Below are positions 16,298 through 25,690 of a DNA stretch of 64,000 bases, piece by piece (within the stretch, counting starts at the first letter, position 1; every line of letters begins with the position of its first letter). This stretch comes from Saccharibacillus kuerlensis DSM 22868. GTDB taxonomy: Bacteria > Bacillota > Bacilli > Paenibacillales > Paenibacillaceae. The stretch lies in assembly GCF_000378145.1 (NCBI RefSeq), contig NZ_KB899277.1, positions 124,001-188,000 on the forward strand, in the 5' to 3' direction. A program made the translations under genes and the position numbers. The notes below the pieces were generated by a model. It was given only the letters and a program-made list of their open reading frames with translations. It did no database searches and was not told the DNA's origin.

Positions 16298-16326
16298 AGA
16301 ATAAGGGAGAATAAATCAAATGTAAA
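16298..16326 (-). promoter_or_regulatory. Promoter of the Sde182-like gene
   Basis: Minus-strand TTTACA (16326-16321), 17-nt spacer, TATTCT (16303-16298). The predicted transcript start is within about 8 nt of the RAT, as expected for this control type. Confidence 0.75.
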
Positions 16327-16336
16327 CGGTTTATTT
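16320..16336. promoter_or_regulatory. Candidate cre (CcpA) site over the -35 region
   Basis: ATGTAAACGGTTTATTT agrees with the cre consensus except at the two bases of the terminal CA. Its position over the -35 hexamer would block transcription in glucose. Confidence 0.6.
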
Positions 16337-16525
16337 TAGAGATATGAGGGTAAGACAGCGGATTTTTAAATTCAATTTCGGAAAAAACGTCATCCACTGA
16401 AGTCCGTTTCTTATTTCGATTTCTGGCTCGCAGGTACGAGTAAGCCGCTTTTCACATGCACTTTTAGATGACACGTCCTCCCTCAAAGCCTGCTTCCTTA
16501 ATTTGATTGAACCGCTCGCGGGTAA

Positions 16526-16562
16526 GAAAAAGAAGCCGGTTGAATCGTCCGGCTTCTTTTTC
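16526..16562 (-). terminator. Terminator of the hemolysin III gene
   Basis: A 14-bp perfect stem (16526-16539 with 16549-16562) with a 9-nt loop and A/T ends, 26 bp after the hlyIII stop. Between it and the Sde182 promoter (16331-16520) I see no gene. Confidence 0.92.
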
Positions 16563-16587
16563 GGTCTATTGGAACTCGCTTTTGGAT

Positions 16588-17229
16588 TTAAGGAAGCAGG
16601 TACATCAGAATACAGAAGAAATGAAGAATACTTCCCGCCAAAACGAACAAATGCCAAATCGCATGGTGATACGGGAAGCCCCGCCATACGTAAAAGACTG
16701 TACCAACCGTATACATAAGACCGCCGGCGACGAGCAGATGAATGCCCTCCGCCGGAATGGCTTGAGTCAGCGCACCCCAGGCAAGCACGATCAGCCAGCC
16801 CATCAGCAGATAGAACAGCGTTGAGATGAACAGAAACTTTTTCACAAAAAAGGCTTTGAACACAACTCCGCCGATCGCAATCCCCCACACAAGTCCGAAC
16901 AGTGTCCAGCCGAGTGTTCCACGAACCGCTACCAACATGAACGGCGTATAGGTACCCGCAATATATAGGTAGATTGAAGAATGGTCCATGAACTCGAAAA
17001 AGTCCTTCACTTTGCCTTCGGGAAAACTGTGCACAAGCGTCGAACTCGTGTAGAGCAGCAGCATCGTAACGCCGTAGACGGTAAAACTTACAACATGCCA
17101 GGCATTGCCTTTAGCAGTCGCAAAAACAATCAACAAAACGAGCGCCACAATACTGAGAACGGCTCCGATTCCGTGTGTAACCGCATTGGCAACTTCTTCC
17201 CGGCGGGAATACGTATGCGTATTAGCCAT
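16588..17229 (-). CDS. Hemolysin III family membrane protein (PAQR/YqfA type)
   Basis: This 213-residue protein has seven predicted membrane segments. Family landmarks are NAVTHGIGAVLSIVAL near the N terminus, STLVHSF and FMDHSSIYLYIAGTYTPF in the middle, and the C-terminal HAIWHLFVLAGSILHFF, which supply the conserved Ser/His/Asp zinc-site residues of PAQR proteins. Named for haemolytic activity of a Bacillus cereus homologue; bacterial relatives influence membrane lipid or fatty acid homeostasis, but the substrate is unsettled. It stands alone between ftsY and the Sde182-like gene, with its own terminator. Confidence 0.92.
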   Translation of the reverse strand: MANTHTYSRREEVANAVTHGIGAVLSIVALVLLIVFATAKGNAWHVVSFTVYGVTMLLLYTSSTLVHSFPEGKVKDFFEFMDHSSIYLYIAGTYTPFMLVAVRGTLGWTLFGLVWGIAIGGVVFKAFFVKKFLFISTLFYLLMGWLIVLAWGALTQAIPAEGIHLLVAGGLMYTVGTVFYVWRGFPYHHAIWHLFVLAGSILHFFCILMYLLP

Positions 17230-17421
17230 AGAGGCATTCCTCCTTCTCTTTAAAATGATACATTTTCATCTGATGTGCATCATTTTCAGAAACATCATAT
17301 TTCGATTATACCGGCTTCCTCTGCGCATTACTACTTTGGACCCTTCGCTTGGCAGTTGAAACAGCATGCAATATGCAGTTGTCGGCTGCCTGTCATATTC
17401 GGCTGCGCTCGCAGCCGATTC

Positions 17422-18435
17422 TTATTCGGGCTGCTGCGGCTCTCCGTTCTCGTCGACCAACTCTTCCTCGATCAATCCGGCAAACAAGGCATGAACAAAC
17501 TGCTCGGAATCGAATTCCTGAAGATCTTCCATCTTTTCGCCGAGACCGACCAGCTTCACCGGAATATTCAATTCCTGACGGATCGCAACGACGATGCCAC
17601 CTTTGGCTGTTCCGTCAAGTTTCGTCAGCACAAGGCCGGTCACGCCGCTCTTCTCGCCGAACAATTTGGCTTGGCTCAATGCGTTCTGTCCCGTCGTCGC
17701 ATCAAGTACCATCAGCACCTCATGCGGTGCGCCCGGAATTTCGCGCTGAATGACACGGAAAATTTTGTTCAGCTCATCCATCAGGTTGGTCTTGTTCTGC
17801 AGACGTCCTGCCGTGTCGCAGATCAGTACGTCTACACGGCGCTGTTTCGCGGCTTGAACGGCATCATACATAACCGCAGCCGGATCGGAACCGGAACCCT
17901 GCTTGATTACCTCGACGCCTGTACGGGTTCCCCATACTTCAAGCTGCTCAATTGCTCCGGCACGGAACGTATCACCGGCCGCAAGCAGTACTTTTTTGCC
18001 TTCGTTTTTGAACTTATGTGCTAATTTGCCGATTGTCGTCGTTTTTCCGACTCCATTGACACCGACGAATAGAATGACGGTCGGGCCATCAGGGTTCATC
18101 TTGATCGAATTGTCTTCCTCGCCCCGCAGCAGTTCGACGAGCTTCTCGGACAATACCGGACGCAGCTCGCTCGCATCGTTCAAACGACGCTTTTTGACTT
18201 CGACGCGCAGATCGTCAATCAATTCCATGACCGTGTTGACGCCTACGTCTGCACCGATCAGAATCTCTTCCAATTCTTCATAAAATTCTTCGTCGATCTT
18301 GCGGCGGCGGACCATCAGGCTCGATACGCGATCCACAAAACCTTTACGTGTTTTCTCCAGGCCGTCCTTAAACTGTTTGGTGACCGTCTCGGTTTTACCC
18401 GCAATGCTTTCTTTCAACTTGCGAAAAAAGCTCAT
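17422..18435 (-). CDS. ftsY: SRP receptor GTPase FtsY
   Basis: FtsY docks SRP-ribosome complexes at the membrane. The 337-residue protein has a short amphipathic start (MSFFRKLKESIAGK) instead of the long acidic A domain of proteobacteria, an N domain, and the G domain with GVNGVGKTTTIGKLA, DTFRAGAIEQL, DTAGRLQNK, TKLDGTAKGG and GLGEKMEDL. GGAGGAACT precedes the ATG. It follows smc by 32 bp in the rnc-smc-ftsY order of Bacillota. Downstream (17230-17421) no gene is visible. Confidence 0.97.
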   Translation of the reverse strand: MSFFRKLKESIAGKTETVTKQFKDGLEKTRKGFVDRVSSLMVRRRKIDEEFYEELEEILIGADVGVNTVMELIDDLRVEVKKRRLNDASELRPVLSEKLVELLRGEEDNSIKMNPDGPTVILFVGVNGVGKTTTIGKLAHKFKNEGKKVLLAAGDTFRAGAIEQLEVWGTRTGVEVIKQGSGSDPAAVMYDAVQAAKQRRVDVLICDTAGRLQNKTNLMDELNKIFRVIQREIPGAPHEVLMVLDATTGQNALSQAKLFGEKSGVTGLVLTKLDGTAKGGIVVAIRQELNIPVKLVGLGEKMEDLQEFDSEQFVHALFAGLIEEELVDENGEPQQPE

Positions 18436-18467
18436 ACTCTAGTTCCTCCAGTCATAGATGTGAATTC

Positions 18468-21400
18468 TCAGGCAATTCCGACTTCCTCGTCTTCCAATCG
18501 TACCGAAACCAGCTTCGACACGCCGCCTTCTTCCATCGTTACGCCGTACAGCACGTCCGCTTCTTCCATCGTTCCTTTGCGGTGAGTTACAACGATGAAC
18601 TGTGTCTGCTCTGCAAATTCTCGCAAGTATTGGGCAAAACGGGTAACGTTCGCTTCATCAAGCGCCGCTTCTACTTCATCCAGTACACAGAAAGGCACCG
18701 GTTTGACGTGCAGAATGGCGAACAGCAGCGCCATTGCCGTCAGTGCACGCTCCCCGCCCGACAGCAGCTGCAGGTTTTGCAGTTTCTTTCCCGGAGGCTG
18801 AGCGACAATATCGATACCGGTCTCCAGCAGGTTTTCCGGATTCAGCAGCACCAGATCGGCGCGGCCTCCGCCGAACAGCTTGGAGAACACTGCACCGAAC
18901 TGCCGCCGGATTGCGTCGAATGTCACTTTGAAGCGCTTTGACATCTCATCGTCCATTTCGCGGATTACCAGATACAGCTGAGCTTTCGCTTCCATAAGAT
19001 CGTTTTTCTGTTCGCTGAGGAATTCGTAACGTTCGCCTACCCGCTCGTATTCTTCGATTGCACCCAGATTGACTTCGCCGAGCATCGTCATTTTGCGCTT
19101 GATTTCCCGTACATCCAGACGTGCTGATTCCGGATCTTCCGGTACCTCGTAACGCTGCTTGGCGAGCTCATAGCCGATCCCATATTCTTCGGTCAGCTTC
19201 TGCAGCGTATTTTCCAGCTCCACATCCAGACGCGCGGCCTGAATTTCCGTGTGCCGAATATGCTCTTCAACCGTCTTCAGTTCACTGCGCTGCTTGTGCG
19301 TCTCGCTCTCGCGCTCTTCAAGCTTGGTCTGGCACTGCAGACGTTCCCCGCGCTTCTCCTCAAGCCGTTCCTGCGTACCGCTCTTCAGCTCTTTGGCTTC
19401 TCGCAGTTCCCGGACATGCTCCTCGGCGTCCCGGCGATTTGCCGCAAGTTCCGCTTCCGCGGCGCGCAGCATCTTTCGCCGATCGGCCAGTTGGCTGGAG
19501 AACGTGCCGGTCTCTTCGCCCAGACGGCCAAGACGCTCTTCAAGCGAAGCGGTCTCTTGACTCAAGCGACTTTCCTGAACCCGCAGCTCCGTAAGCTTAT
19601 CCTGCAGTTCTTCCTTGGCCGATTCGCTCGCCTTGCGCGCAAATTCGGCCGCTGCAATCGCTTGGCGGATCGACGTTTCTTCGGCTTCCAATTCCTTCAG
19701 ACGTTCTTCTGCAAGCTTGCGGTTCTCGCCGGCACTTTCCAGCTCCTCGGTATAACCCGAGCGTTCCTCCCCATGCAGCGCAAACTGCTCGTTTACATGT
19801 CGAAGTCCGTGCTCAGTCTGCTTCAGTTCACCATCAAGCCGCTGTTCTTCCGCACGCAGGGAGTCGCCCTTCTCGCGCAGTGCCGACAATCTCTGTTCAC
19901 TCGCCTCGGCCAACTCGCCGTTTTCGCGTTCCTCGCGAGCCAGACGCGCGATCTCCCGCTCGCTTTCCTTGATATCGAGTTCCAACTGCTCCAACGCCCT
20001 TTTGCGTCCGAGCAGACTGCCGCCGCGCCGGTTCTGGCTGCCGCCTGTCATTGAGCCGCCGGCATTGACAACGTCGCCGTCCAGTGTGACGACACGGTAA
20101 CGGTAATTCAGGCGCGATGCGATCCTATTTGCGTCTTCCAACGTTTCGGCAACGACCAATCCGCCGAGCAGGCTGCCGACAATGCCGGCATACCGCTCAT
20201 CGGCTTCGACCAGTTCCGCACCGATCCCGACAAAGCCTTCGGCGCCGCTGGCCGCACGCTTATCGCTTTCGGACATATGCCGTGGACGAATAACGTCCAG
20301 CGGCAGGAAAGTCGCACGCCCAAGCTGACGCTGCTTCAAGTAACCGATCGCTTTTCGCGACACGGCTTCATTTTCCATTACGACATGCTGAAGTGACGCC
20401 CCAAGCGCCGTCTCGATCGCGGTCTCGACCTTTTGCGGAACGCGGATCAACTCCGCTACCGCTCCGTGTACCCCTTCAAGCTGAAGGCTGCGCGATGCTT
20501 TGAGCACTTCTTTAACTCCGACCATAAAACCTTCGAAATCTTCCTGCATCTCCTGCATCGTATCGCGGCGGGATACCAACGCTTCGCGCTTTTGTTCCCA
20601 TTTGCGTGCGGCAGACGAGCTTTCGGATACGTTTTTTTGCAGCGTATGCAGTTTCTCGCTCTCTTCGATATACGAACGGCGCAGCGATGCAATATCAGCG
20701 GATGCCTGCTGAAGCGCAGCTTGGCGATCGGCTAATTCCTGCTCCAAGCGCTTCTTCTCCGCTTCCCAGCGTCCGGATTCTTCATCAACACGGTTCATGC
20801 GCCGCATGACGCCTTCCCTCTGTTGATCGGCGTAGCGAATCTCATTGCGGGTCTGTGCCATCTTGTTCATCAGCTCGAGCAATTCGCCTTTTAATTTCTC
20901 TTCCTGCTCATGGCTTACGCCTTCGGTTACGCCCGTCAGCTTGGCCTGCTCCGCCGACAGTTCGCTGCGAAGCCGCTCCAGTTCCAGACGTGCCGCGTCA
21001 AGCTTATTTTGTACGAAAAGGCCTTCCTGCTTGCGCTGGTCAAAACGCTCGCCTTCGTTCTCGATCGCTTCCTTCAACTGTTCGCGCGACTGCTCCAAAT
21101 TGCGGCGGCGCTCCTCAAGGAGCTGCGCATAGCCTTCCGATTTCTCGGACAGTTCGCTGTAGCGAAGCAGCCGTCCCTGCAGCTCTTCAATCTCAGCTTC
21201 CACCGCACGCAGTGCCTGCCGTTCGCTGTCCAGTGTCCGATCATGCTGTTCCACAATTGCGGCCAGACGTTCGCGCTGACGTTCAAGCTCCGCCAGCTTT
21301 CCGCTTGCTTCGGTCCAAGCTTCATGAATCTCGCCAATCTGATACACGAACAGAGCGATCTCCTTGTCTTTCAGCTCTTCCTTCAGCGCTTTATACCGCT

Positions 21401-22037
21401 GAGCTTTCTCGGCCTGCGCCTTCAGCGGTCCGATCTGATCTTCCAGCTCCGTAACCAGATCATGAATGCGAAGCAGGTTCTGTTCCGTATCGGCCAGCTT
21501 ACGGTTTGCTTCCTTTTTGCGCGATTTATATTTGACGATGCCTGACGCTTCTTCGAAAATACCACGGCGGTCTTCCGAGCGTGTGCTCAAAATTTCCTCG
21601 ATTCGCCCTTGTCCGATAATGGAGTAGGCTTCTTTGCCGATGCCCGTATCCATAAACAGCTCGGTAATGTCTTTCAGACGGCACGGCTGTCGGTTGATCA
21701 GATATTCGCTGTCTCCGCTCCGATGGACCCGTCTTGTAACCGTCACTTCGGAAAAATCAAGCGGAAGCATATGATCGGTGTTATCGAGTGTCAGGGATAC
21801 TTCGCCGTAATTGACCGCTTTTCGAGCATCGCTGCCTGCAAAAATAATATCTTCCATCTTTCCGCCGCGCAGACTTTTGGCACTTTGTTCCCCCAGTACC
21901 CAGCGAATGCCGTCAGAAATGTTACTTTTTCCACTTCCGTTCGGACCGACAACCGCAGTAATACCGCGAACAAATTCCATTTCCGTTTTGTCGGCGAACG
22001 ATTTGAATCCGGCGAGTTCGATCCTTTTCAAATACAT
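18468..22037 (-). CDS. smc: Chromosome segregation ATPase SMC
   Basis: This condensin ATPase acts with ScpA/ScpB to fold and segregate the chromosome. The 1189-residue protein has Walker A GPNGSGKS (31-38), a long coiled coil, a hinge (~510-680, including VHGAVAELIRVP and GGSMTGGS), a second coiled coil, and the C-terminal head with the ABC signature LLSGGERALTAMALLFA and Walker B FCVLDEVEAALDEAN. It starts at an ATG preceded by GGGGAGGTGA. It lies between rnc and ftsY and is probably cotranscribed with ftsY. Several antisense ORFs across the coiled coil are compositional shadows. Confidence 0.98.
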   Translation of the reverse strand: MYLKRIELAGFKSFADKTEMEFVRGITAVVGPNGSGKSNISDGIRWVLGEQSAKSLRGGKMEDIIFAGSDARKAVNYGEVSLTLDNTDHMLPLDFSEVTVTRRVHRSGDSEYLINRQPCRLKDITELFMDTGIGKEAYSIIGQGRIEEILSTRSEDRRGIFEEASGIVKYKSRKKEANRKLADTEQNLLRIHDLVTELEDQIGPLKAQAEKAQRYKALKEELKDKEIALFVYQIGEIHEAWTEASGKLAELERQRERLAAIVEQHDRTLDSERQALRAVEAEIEELQGRLLRYSELSEKSEGYAQLLEERRRNLEQSREQLKEAIENEGERFDQRKQEGLFVQNKLDAARLELERLRSELSAEQAKLTGVTEGVSHEQEEKLKGELLELMNKMAQTRNEIRYADQQREGVMRRMNRVDEESGRWEAEKKRLEQELADRQAALQQASADIASLRRSYIEESEKLHTLQKNVSESSSAARKWEQKREALVSRRDTMQEMQEDFEGFMVGVKEVLKASRSLQLEGVHGAVAELIRVPQKVETAIETALGASLQHVVMENEAVSRKAIGYLKQRQLGRATFLPLDVIRPRHMSESDKRAASGAEGFVGIGAELVEADERYAGIVGSLLGGLVVAETLEDANRIASRLNYRYRVVTLDGDVVNAGGSMTGGSQNRRGGSLLGRKRALEQLELDIKESEREIARLAREERENGELAEASEQRLSALREKGDSLRAEEQRLDGELKQTEHGLRHVNEQFALHGEERSGYTEELESAGENRKLAEERLKELEAEETSIRQAIAAAEFARKASESAKEELQDKLTELRVQESRLSQETASLEERLGRLGEETGTFSSQLADRRKMLRAAEAELAANRRDAEEHVRELREAKELKSGTQERLEEKRGERLQCQTKLEERESETHKQRSELKTVEEHIRHTEIQAARLDVELENTLQKLTEEYGIGYELAKQRYEVPEDPESARLDVREIKRKMTMLGEVNLGAIEEYERVGERYEFLSEQKNDLMEAKAQLYLVIREMDDEMSKRFKVTFDAIRRQFGAVFSKLFGGGRADLVLLNPENLLETGIDIVAQPPGKKLQNLQLLSGGERALTAMALLFAILHVKPVPFCVLDEVEAALDEANVTRFAQYLREFAEQTQFIVVTHRKGTMEEADVLYGVTMEEGGVSKLVSVRLEDEEVGIA

Positions 22038-22102
22038 GACCGGTGCTCACCTCCCCTTATAGTGTTAATCCTTAGCTGGCTATAGTTTTGGTGCTTGGCT
22101 GG

Positions 22103-22197
22103 CTTGCTTCGGTTAAGTGTAAGCTTAGGCCCGCCTGAATCGCACTTGAACCGTGTGCGTTTCAGACAGGCCTAAGCCTTGATTCAGGCGAAGCAAG
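22103..22197. repeat. Compound hairpin between rnc and smc
   Basis: Nested inverted repeats: CTTGCTTCG (22103-22111) with CGAAGCAAG (22189-22197), CTTAGGCC (22124-22131) with GGCCTAAG (22169-22176), and CGCAC with GTGCG inside. It lies between the rnc terminator and smc and could set smc leader structure. Confidence 0.6.
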
Positions 22198-22211
22198 ATT
22201 CTACAACGAAA

Positions 22212-22280
22212 AAGAGCAAAAAGCGGCCTAGGCATACTCGGATAATTCCGACTTAAAGCTTGCGGCCGCTCTTTGCTCTT
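22212..22280 (-). terminator. Large-loop terminator after rnc
   Basis: A 17-bp stem with one mismatch (22212-22228 with 22264-22280) and a 35-nt loop; on the minus strand the 3' arm runs into TTTTTCGTTG. It starts 31 bp beyond the rnc stop. Confidence 0.78.
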
Positions 22281-22311
22281 CACTTGTATCATGGCGTGTG
22301 GCATACGCGCC

Positions 22312-23004
22312 CTACAATTTCAGCGTTTCCAGTGCCGCAGCCGCGGCCTGCTGCTCGGCTTCCTTCTTGGAACGTCCCATCCCGCGGCCCAAGCTGCGTT
22401 CGCCCATATAGACTTCCGAGACAAACTCCCGCTCGTGCGCCGGACCGCGCTCTTCCACAATCCGGTACTCGAGTACGCCGAGGTTATGATGCTGGGTCAG
22501 TTCCTGAAGTTCCGTTTTGAAATCGCTCATTTGCAGTTTCCCGTCCCATGCGACCTGAGGGAATACATAACGGTCGAGGAAACCTCTTACCGCTTCCAAC
22601 CCCTGGTCCAGATACAGCGCACCTACGAACGATTCAAACACGTCCGCAAGCAGAGCCGGACGGCTGCGGCCGCCCGTCAGCTCTTCGCCTTTGCCCAGTA
22701 GGACATAGGCACCGAAGTTCAGTGCTTCAGCGAACTTGACCAGCGAAGGTTCACAGACGATTGCCGCACGCAGCTTGGTCAGCTCTCCTTCCGGGCGACC
22801 GGGAAAACGGTTGTAGAGAAATTCCGACACCGTCAGCTCTAGTACCGCGTCGCCCAAAAATTCGAGCCGCTCATTATCATGATGCTGACTGAACCGGTGT
22901 TCATTGACATACGACGCATGTGTAAAAGCCTGTTTAAGCAGAGGCTTGTCCACAAATTGGATTCCTAGTTTCTGCTGCAGTTGTTTCAGATCTCCGCTCA
23001 ACAC
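22312..23004 (-). CDS. rnc: Ribonuclease III
   Basis: This double-strand-specific RNase acts in rRNA and mRNA processing. The RNase III domain has the signature [16 protein letters not shown] and the second acidic site [15 protein letters not shown]; the C-terminal dsRBD begins at ~155 ([12 protein letters not shown]) and ends [13 protein letters not shown]. Start is GTG 23004 with AAGGAG five bases upstream; this ribosome binding site overlaps the fabF stop codon, so translation is coupled. At 230 residues it is the usual length. Confidence 0.96.
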   Translation of the reverse strand: MLSGDLKQLQQKLGIQFVDKPLLKQAFTHASYVNEHRFSQHHDNERLEFLGDAVLELTVSEFLYNRFPGRPEGELTKLRAAIVCEPSLVKFAEALNFGAYVLLGKGEELTGGRSRPALLADVFESFVGALYLDQGLEAVRGFLDRYVFPQVAWDGKLQMSDFKTELQELTQHHNLGVLEYRIVEERGPAHEREFVSEVYMGERSLGRGMGRSKKEAEQQAAAAALETLKL

Positions 23005-23013
23005 CCCGACTCC

Positions 23014-24258
23014 TTACGCTTCGAATTTTTTGAGAATGACGGAAGCGTTATGGCCTCCGAACCCGAACGAGTTGGACATGACCACATTCAAGTCCGCTTT
23101 ACGGGCCGTATTCGGCACATAGTCCAGATCGCATGCTTCGTCCTGATTGTCGATATTGATCGTTGGCGCCAGCATTTGATGTTCCAACGACAGGGCGCAA
23201 ATGACCGCTTCCACTCCGCCGGCCGCGCCGAGCAGGTGTCCGGTCATCGACTTGGTTGAGCTGACCGCAATTTTGTAGGCGTGGTCGCCGAGCGCTTTTT
23301 TGACTGCCGTCGTTTCCGACTTGTCGCCGGCCGGCGTCGACGTACCGTGCGCATTGATGTAGTCCAGATCTTCCGACTGAAGTCCGGCACTTTTCAGCGC
23401 CATTTTCATGCATCGCGCCGCGCCGTCTGGATCCGGATCAGTCATGTGATGCGCATCCGCGCTCAAGCCGTAACCAACCACTTCCGCATAAATATGCGCA
23501 CCACGGGCCTGTGCATGTTCCAGAGATTCCAGAACGAATACTCCGGCTCCTTCACCCATAACAAATCCGTCACGGTCTTTATCAAACGGACGGCTTGCTT
23601 TGGACGGCTCTTCATTGCGTGTGGACATCGCCCGCATTGCACAGAAACCTGCCAGTCCCGTCGGACGAATTGTCGCTTCCGCTCCGCCGCAGATCATTGC
23701 ATCGGCATCGCCGCGCGCAATCAACCTGAAGGAATCGCCGATCGAATGCGTACCCGTTGCGCAGGCCGTTACGACCGACGTATTCGGGCCTTTAGCACCC
23801 AGCTTAATCGATACGTCGCCGGAACCCATATTCGCAATCATCATTGGAATAAAGAACGGGCTTACCCGCTTTGGTCCTTTTTGCATCAGCGTCGTGAACT
23901 GGTCTTCCCAAGTTCCAAGGCCGCCGATACCCGAACCGACAATAACTCCGATCCGTTCCGCTTCGACCGTATCGCCGATCTTCAGGCCGCTGTCCTGCAG
24001 CGCCTGCGTGGAGGCCGCATAGGCGAACTGCACATAGCGGTCCATCTTACGTGCTTCCTTGCGCTCTACGTAATCTTCCGGATTGAAGTCGTGAATCTCC
24101 GCGGCAATCTGCGTCGGATACTCGCTGACATCAAAGCTCTCGATTTTCGAGATCCCCGATTTGCCTGCGAGCAAACTGTTCCAAAACGTTTCCACGTCCT
24201 TGCCGAGGGAAGTCACGACTCCCATACCGGTAACGACTACTCTGTGCTGCTGTTCCAT
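23014..24258 (-). CDS. fabF: 3-oxoacyl-ACP synthase II
   Basis: This elongating condensing enzyme of type II fatty acid synthesis uses acyl-ACP and malonyl-ACP. The Cys-His-His triad is visible in TACATGTHSIGDSF, NAHGTSTPAGDKSE and MTGHLLGAAGGVEA. The ATG 24258 (MEQQHRVVVTG) is chosen because AGAGGTG stands eight bases upstream; the GTG three codons earlier overlaps that site. It follows acpP after a hairpin-bearing 120-bp spacer and overlaps the rnc leader signals. Confidence 0.97.
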   Translation of the reverse strand: MEQQHRVVVTGMGVVTSLGKDVETFWNSLLAGKSGISKIESFDVSEYPTQIAAEIHDFNPEDYVERKEARKMDRYVQFAYAASTQALQDSGLKIGDTVEAERIGVIVGSGIGGLGTWEDQFTTLMQKGPKRVSPFFIPMMIANMGSGDVSIKLGAKGPNTSVVTACATGTHSIGDSFRLIARGDADAMICGGAEATIRPTGLAGFCAMRAMSTRNEEPSKASRPFDKDRDGFVMGEGAGVFVLESLEHAQARGAHIYAEVVGYGLSADAHHMTDPDPDGAARCMKMALKSAGLQSEDLDYINAHGTSTPAGDKSETTAVKKALGDHAYKIAVSSTKSMTGHLLGAAGGVEAVICALSLEHQMLAPTINIDNQDEACDLDYVPNTARKADLNVVMSNSFGFGGHNASVILKKFEA

Positions 24259-24325
24259 ATGGGTCACCTCTATAGTTTACGAATCCCCGATGAGGGGCCT
24301 CTTATTTTATTCCATAATGAAGGAG

Positions 24326-24368
24326 AAGTCCCGAGCCGGCTTTTATAAAAAAGCGCGGAGCGGGACTT
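24326..24368 (-). repeat. Intercistronic hairpin between acpP and fabF
   Basis: AAGTCCCG (24326-24333) pairs with CGGGACTT (24361-24368); a second small stem of A/T runs lies inside. It begins 10 nt after the acpP stop without a U tract, so it looks like an attenuator or mRNA-processing/stability element rather than a full terminator. Confidence 0.6.
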
Positions 24369-24378
24369 TTAAACGCCC

Positions 24379-24612
24379 TTAGGTATGAGATTGTATGTAG
24401 CTAACAACATCACCTACGGTCGTGATCTTCTCTGCGTCTTCGTCAGAGATTTCCATGTCAAACTCGTCTTCAAGCTCCATTACCAATTCGACCACGTCGA
24501 GCGAGTCCGCTCCGAGATCTTCCTTGAAAGAAGCCGTCGGCGTAACTTCCGCTTCGTCGGCACCAAGACGGTCCACAACGATACGCGTTACGCGCTCTTG
24601 TACATCAGACAT
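24379..24612 (-). CDS. acpP: Acyl carrier protein
   Basis: This 77-residue acidic carrier holds growing acyl chains on a 4'-phosphopantetheine attached to the Ser of [15 protein letters not shown]. The ATG 24612 ([11 protein letters not shown]) has GAGGAGGTGA upstream; the longer open frame up to 24747 overlaps fabG and lacks a good start. It lies between fabG and fabF, the classic Bacillota order. Confidence 0.97.
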   Translation of the reverse strand: MSDVQERVTRIVVDRLGADEAEVTPTASFKEDLGADSLDVVELVMELEDEFDMEISDEDAEKITTVGDVVSYIQSHT

Positions 24613-24721
24613 CCGATTCACCTCCTCTTCAAATGGTATTATACGAGAAGCTCCGCCAAAATGCCACTGTTTGCGAAATGCCACTGCAAACAAGTGTTTG
24701 ACAGCCCCTCCCATCAATGGT

Positions 24722-25471
24722 TCACATATACATGCCGCCGTCGACATGCAGGACTTGTCCTGTCATATACGAAGCGTCAGGCGAAACCAGAAAAGCAACG
24801 GCCGTCGCGACTTCCTCCGGACGGCCGAGGCGGTTCAGCGGAATACTGCCCAGCAGCCCCGTCTTGATTTCCTCTGACAGTACATCCGTCATGTCCGTAT
24901 CGATGAAGCCGGGAGCGACACAGTTTACCGTGATGCCTCGGCTGCTGAATTCGCGCGCGCACGATTTCGTCATGCCGATTACACCGGCTTTGGCAGCCGT
25001 ATAGTTAACCTGTCCGGCATTACCGATCGCACCTACAACCGACGAGATATTGACGATTTTTCCCGAGCGCTGCTTCATCATTGAACGGGACGCCGCTTTG
25101 ATGCAGTTAAATACGCCTTTAAGATTTGTCTCGATCACGTCGTCGAATTCTTCTTCCTTCATACGCATAACCAAGTTGTCGCGGGTAATGCCCGCATTGT
25201 TGATCAGAATGTCGAGACTGCCGAATTCCGCAGATACCGCTTTGATCAGCTCGTCCGCTTCCGCACTCTTGCCAACGTTCGCTTTGAAGGCAGCCGCTTT
25301 GACGCCCAACGCTTCCAGCTCACGTACCACTTCGAGTGCCGCCGCTTCGTTGCCCGCATAGTTGACTGCGACATTGGCGCCGCGGCGTCCCAGCTCAAGT
25401 GCGATCGCTTTGCCAATACCGCGTGAAGCGCCCGTTACAAGTGCATTCTGCCCTTTAATTGGTTGTTCCAT
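24722..25471 (-). CDS. fabG: 3-oxoacyl-ACP reductase
   Basis: This NADPH-dependent short-chain dehydrogenase reduces 3-oxoacyl-ACP. Its 249 residues carry the TGASRGIG cofactor loop, NNAGIT, the catalytic Ser of ISSVVG with YTAAKAG (Tyr/Lys), and the C-terminal [19 protein letters not shown] precedes the ATG. A 220-bp spacer holding a 14-bp repeat array separates it from fabD, so its expression may not simply follow fabD. Confidence 0.97.
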   Translation of the reverse strand: MEQPIKGQNALVTGASRGIGKAIALELGRRGANVAVNYAGNEAAALEVVRELEALGVKAAAFKANVGKSAEADELIKAVSAEFGSLDILINNAGITRDNLVMRMKEEEFDDVIETNLKGVFNCIKAASRSMMKQRSGKIVNISSVVGAIGNAGQVNYTAAKAGVIGMTKSCAREFSSRGITVNCVAPGFIDTDMTDVLSEEIKTGLLGSIPLNRLGRPEEVATAVAFLVSPDASYMTGQVLHVDGGMYM

Positions 25472-25534
25472 GTTAACCTCCTCTTCGGCGCGTCTCTTGC
25501 TGCTGCACAGCGGCAGCAGGGAACGTCCTGAAAA

Positions 25535-25645
25535 TAAGTCGCATCCGTAAGTTTCGCTCTCTAAGTTTCAATCTCTAAGTTTTGAGCTCTAATTTTTAAT
25601 GTATAAATTCCAAATTGTAAGTTCCGGTCCATAAAGTTCGAGCTG
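25535..25645. repeat. Degenerate 14-bp tandem array between fabD and fabG
   Basis: One 13-bp unit is followed by seven consecutive 14-bp units, each beginning TAA; the best conserved are TAAGTTTCGCTCTC (25548), TAAGTTTCAATCTC (25562) and TAAGTTTTGAGCTC (25576), decaying toward fabD. No coding frame crosses it. Confidence 0.8.
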
Positions 25646-25690
25646 ATTCGTTCTCCCGAAACCTTTTTTTCTGGTCGGACCGGGCTTTGC

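Noticed and set aside
16331-16888. Minus-strand 185-codon frame over the hlyIII 3' end and spacer
   Set aside because: Crosses the hlyIII coding region and its terminator in another frame; no ribosome binding site.
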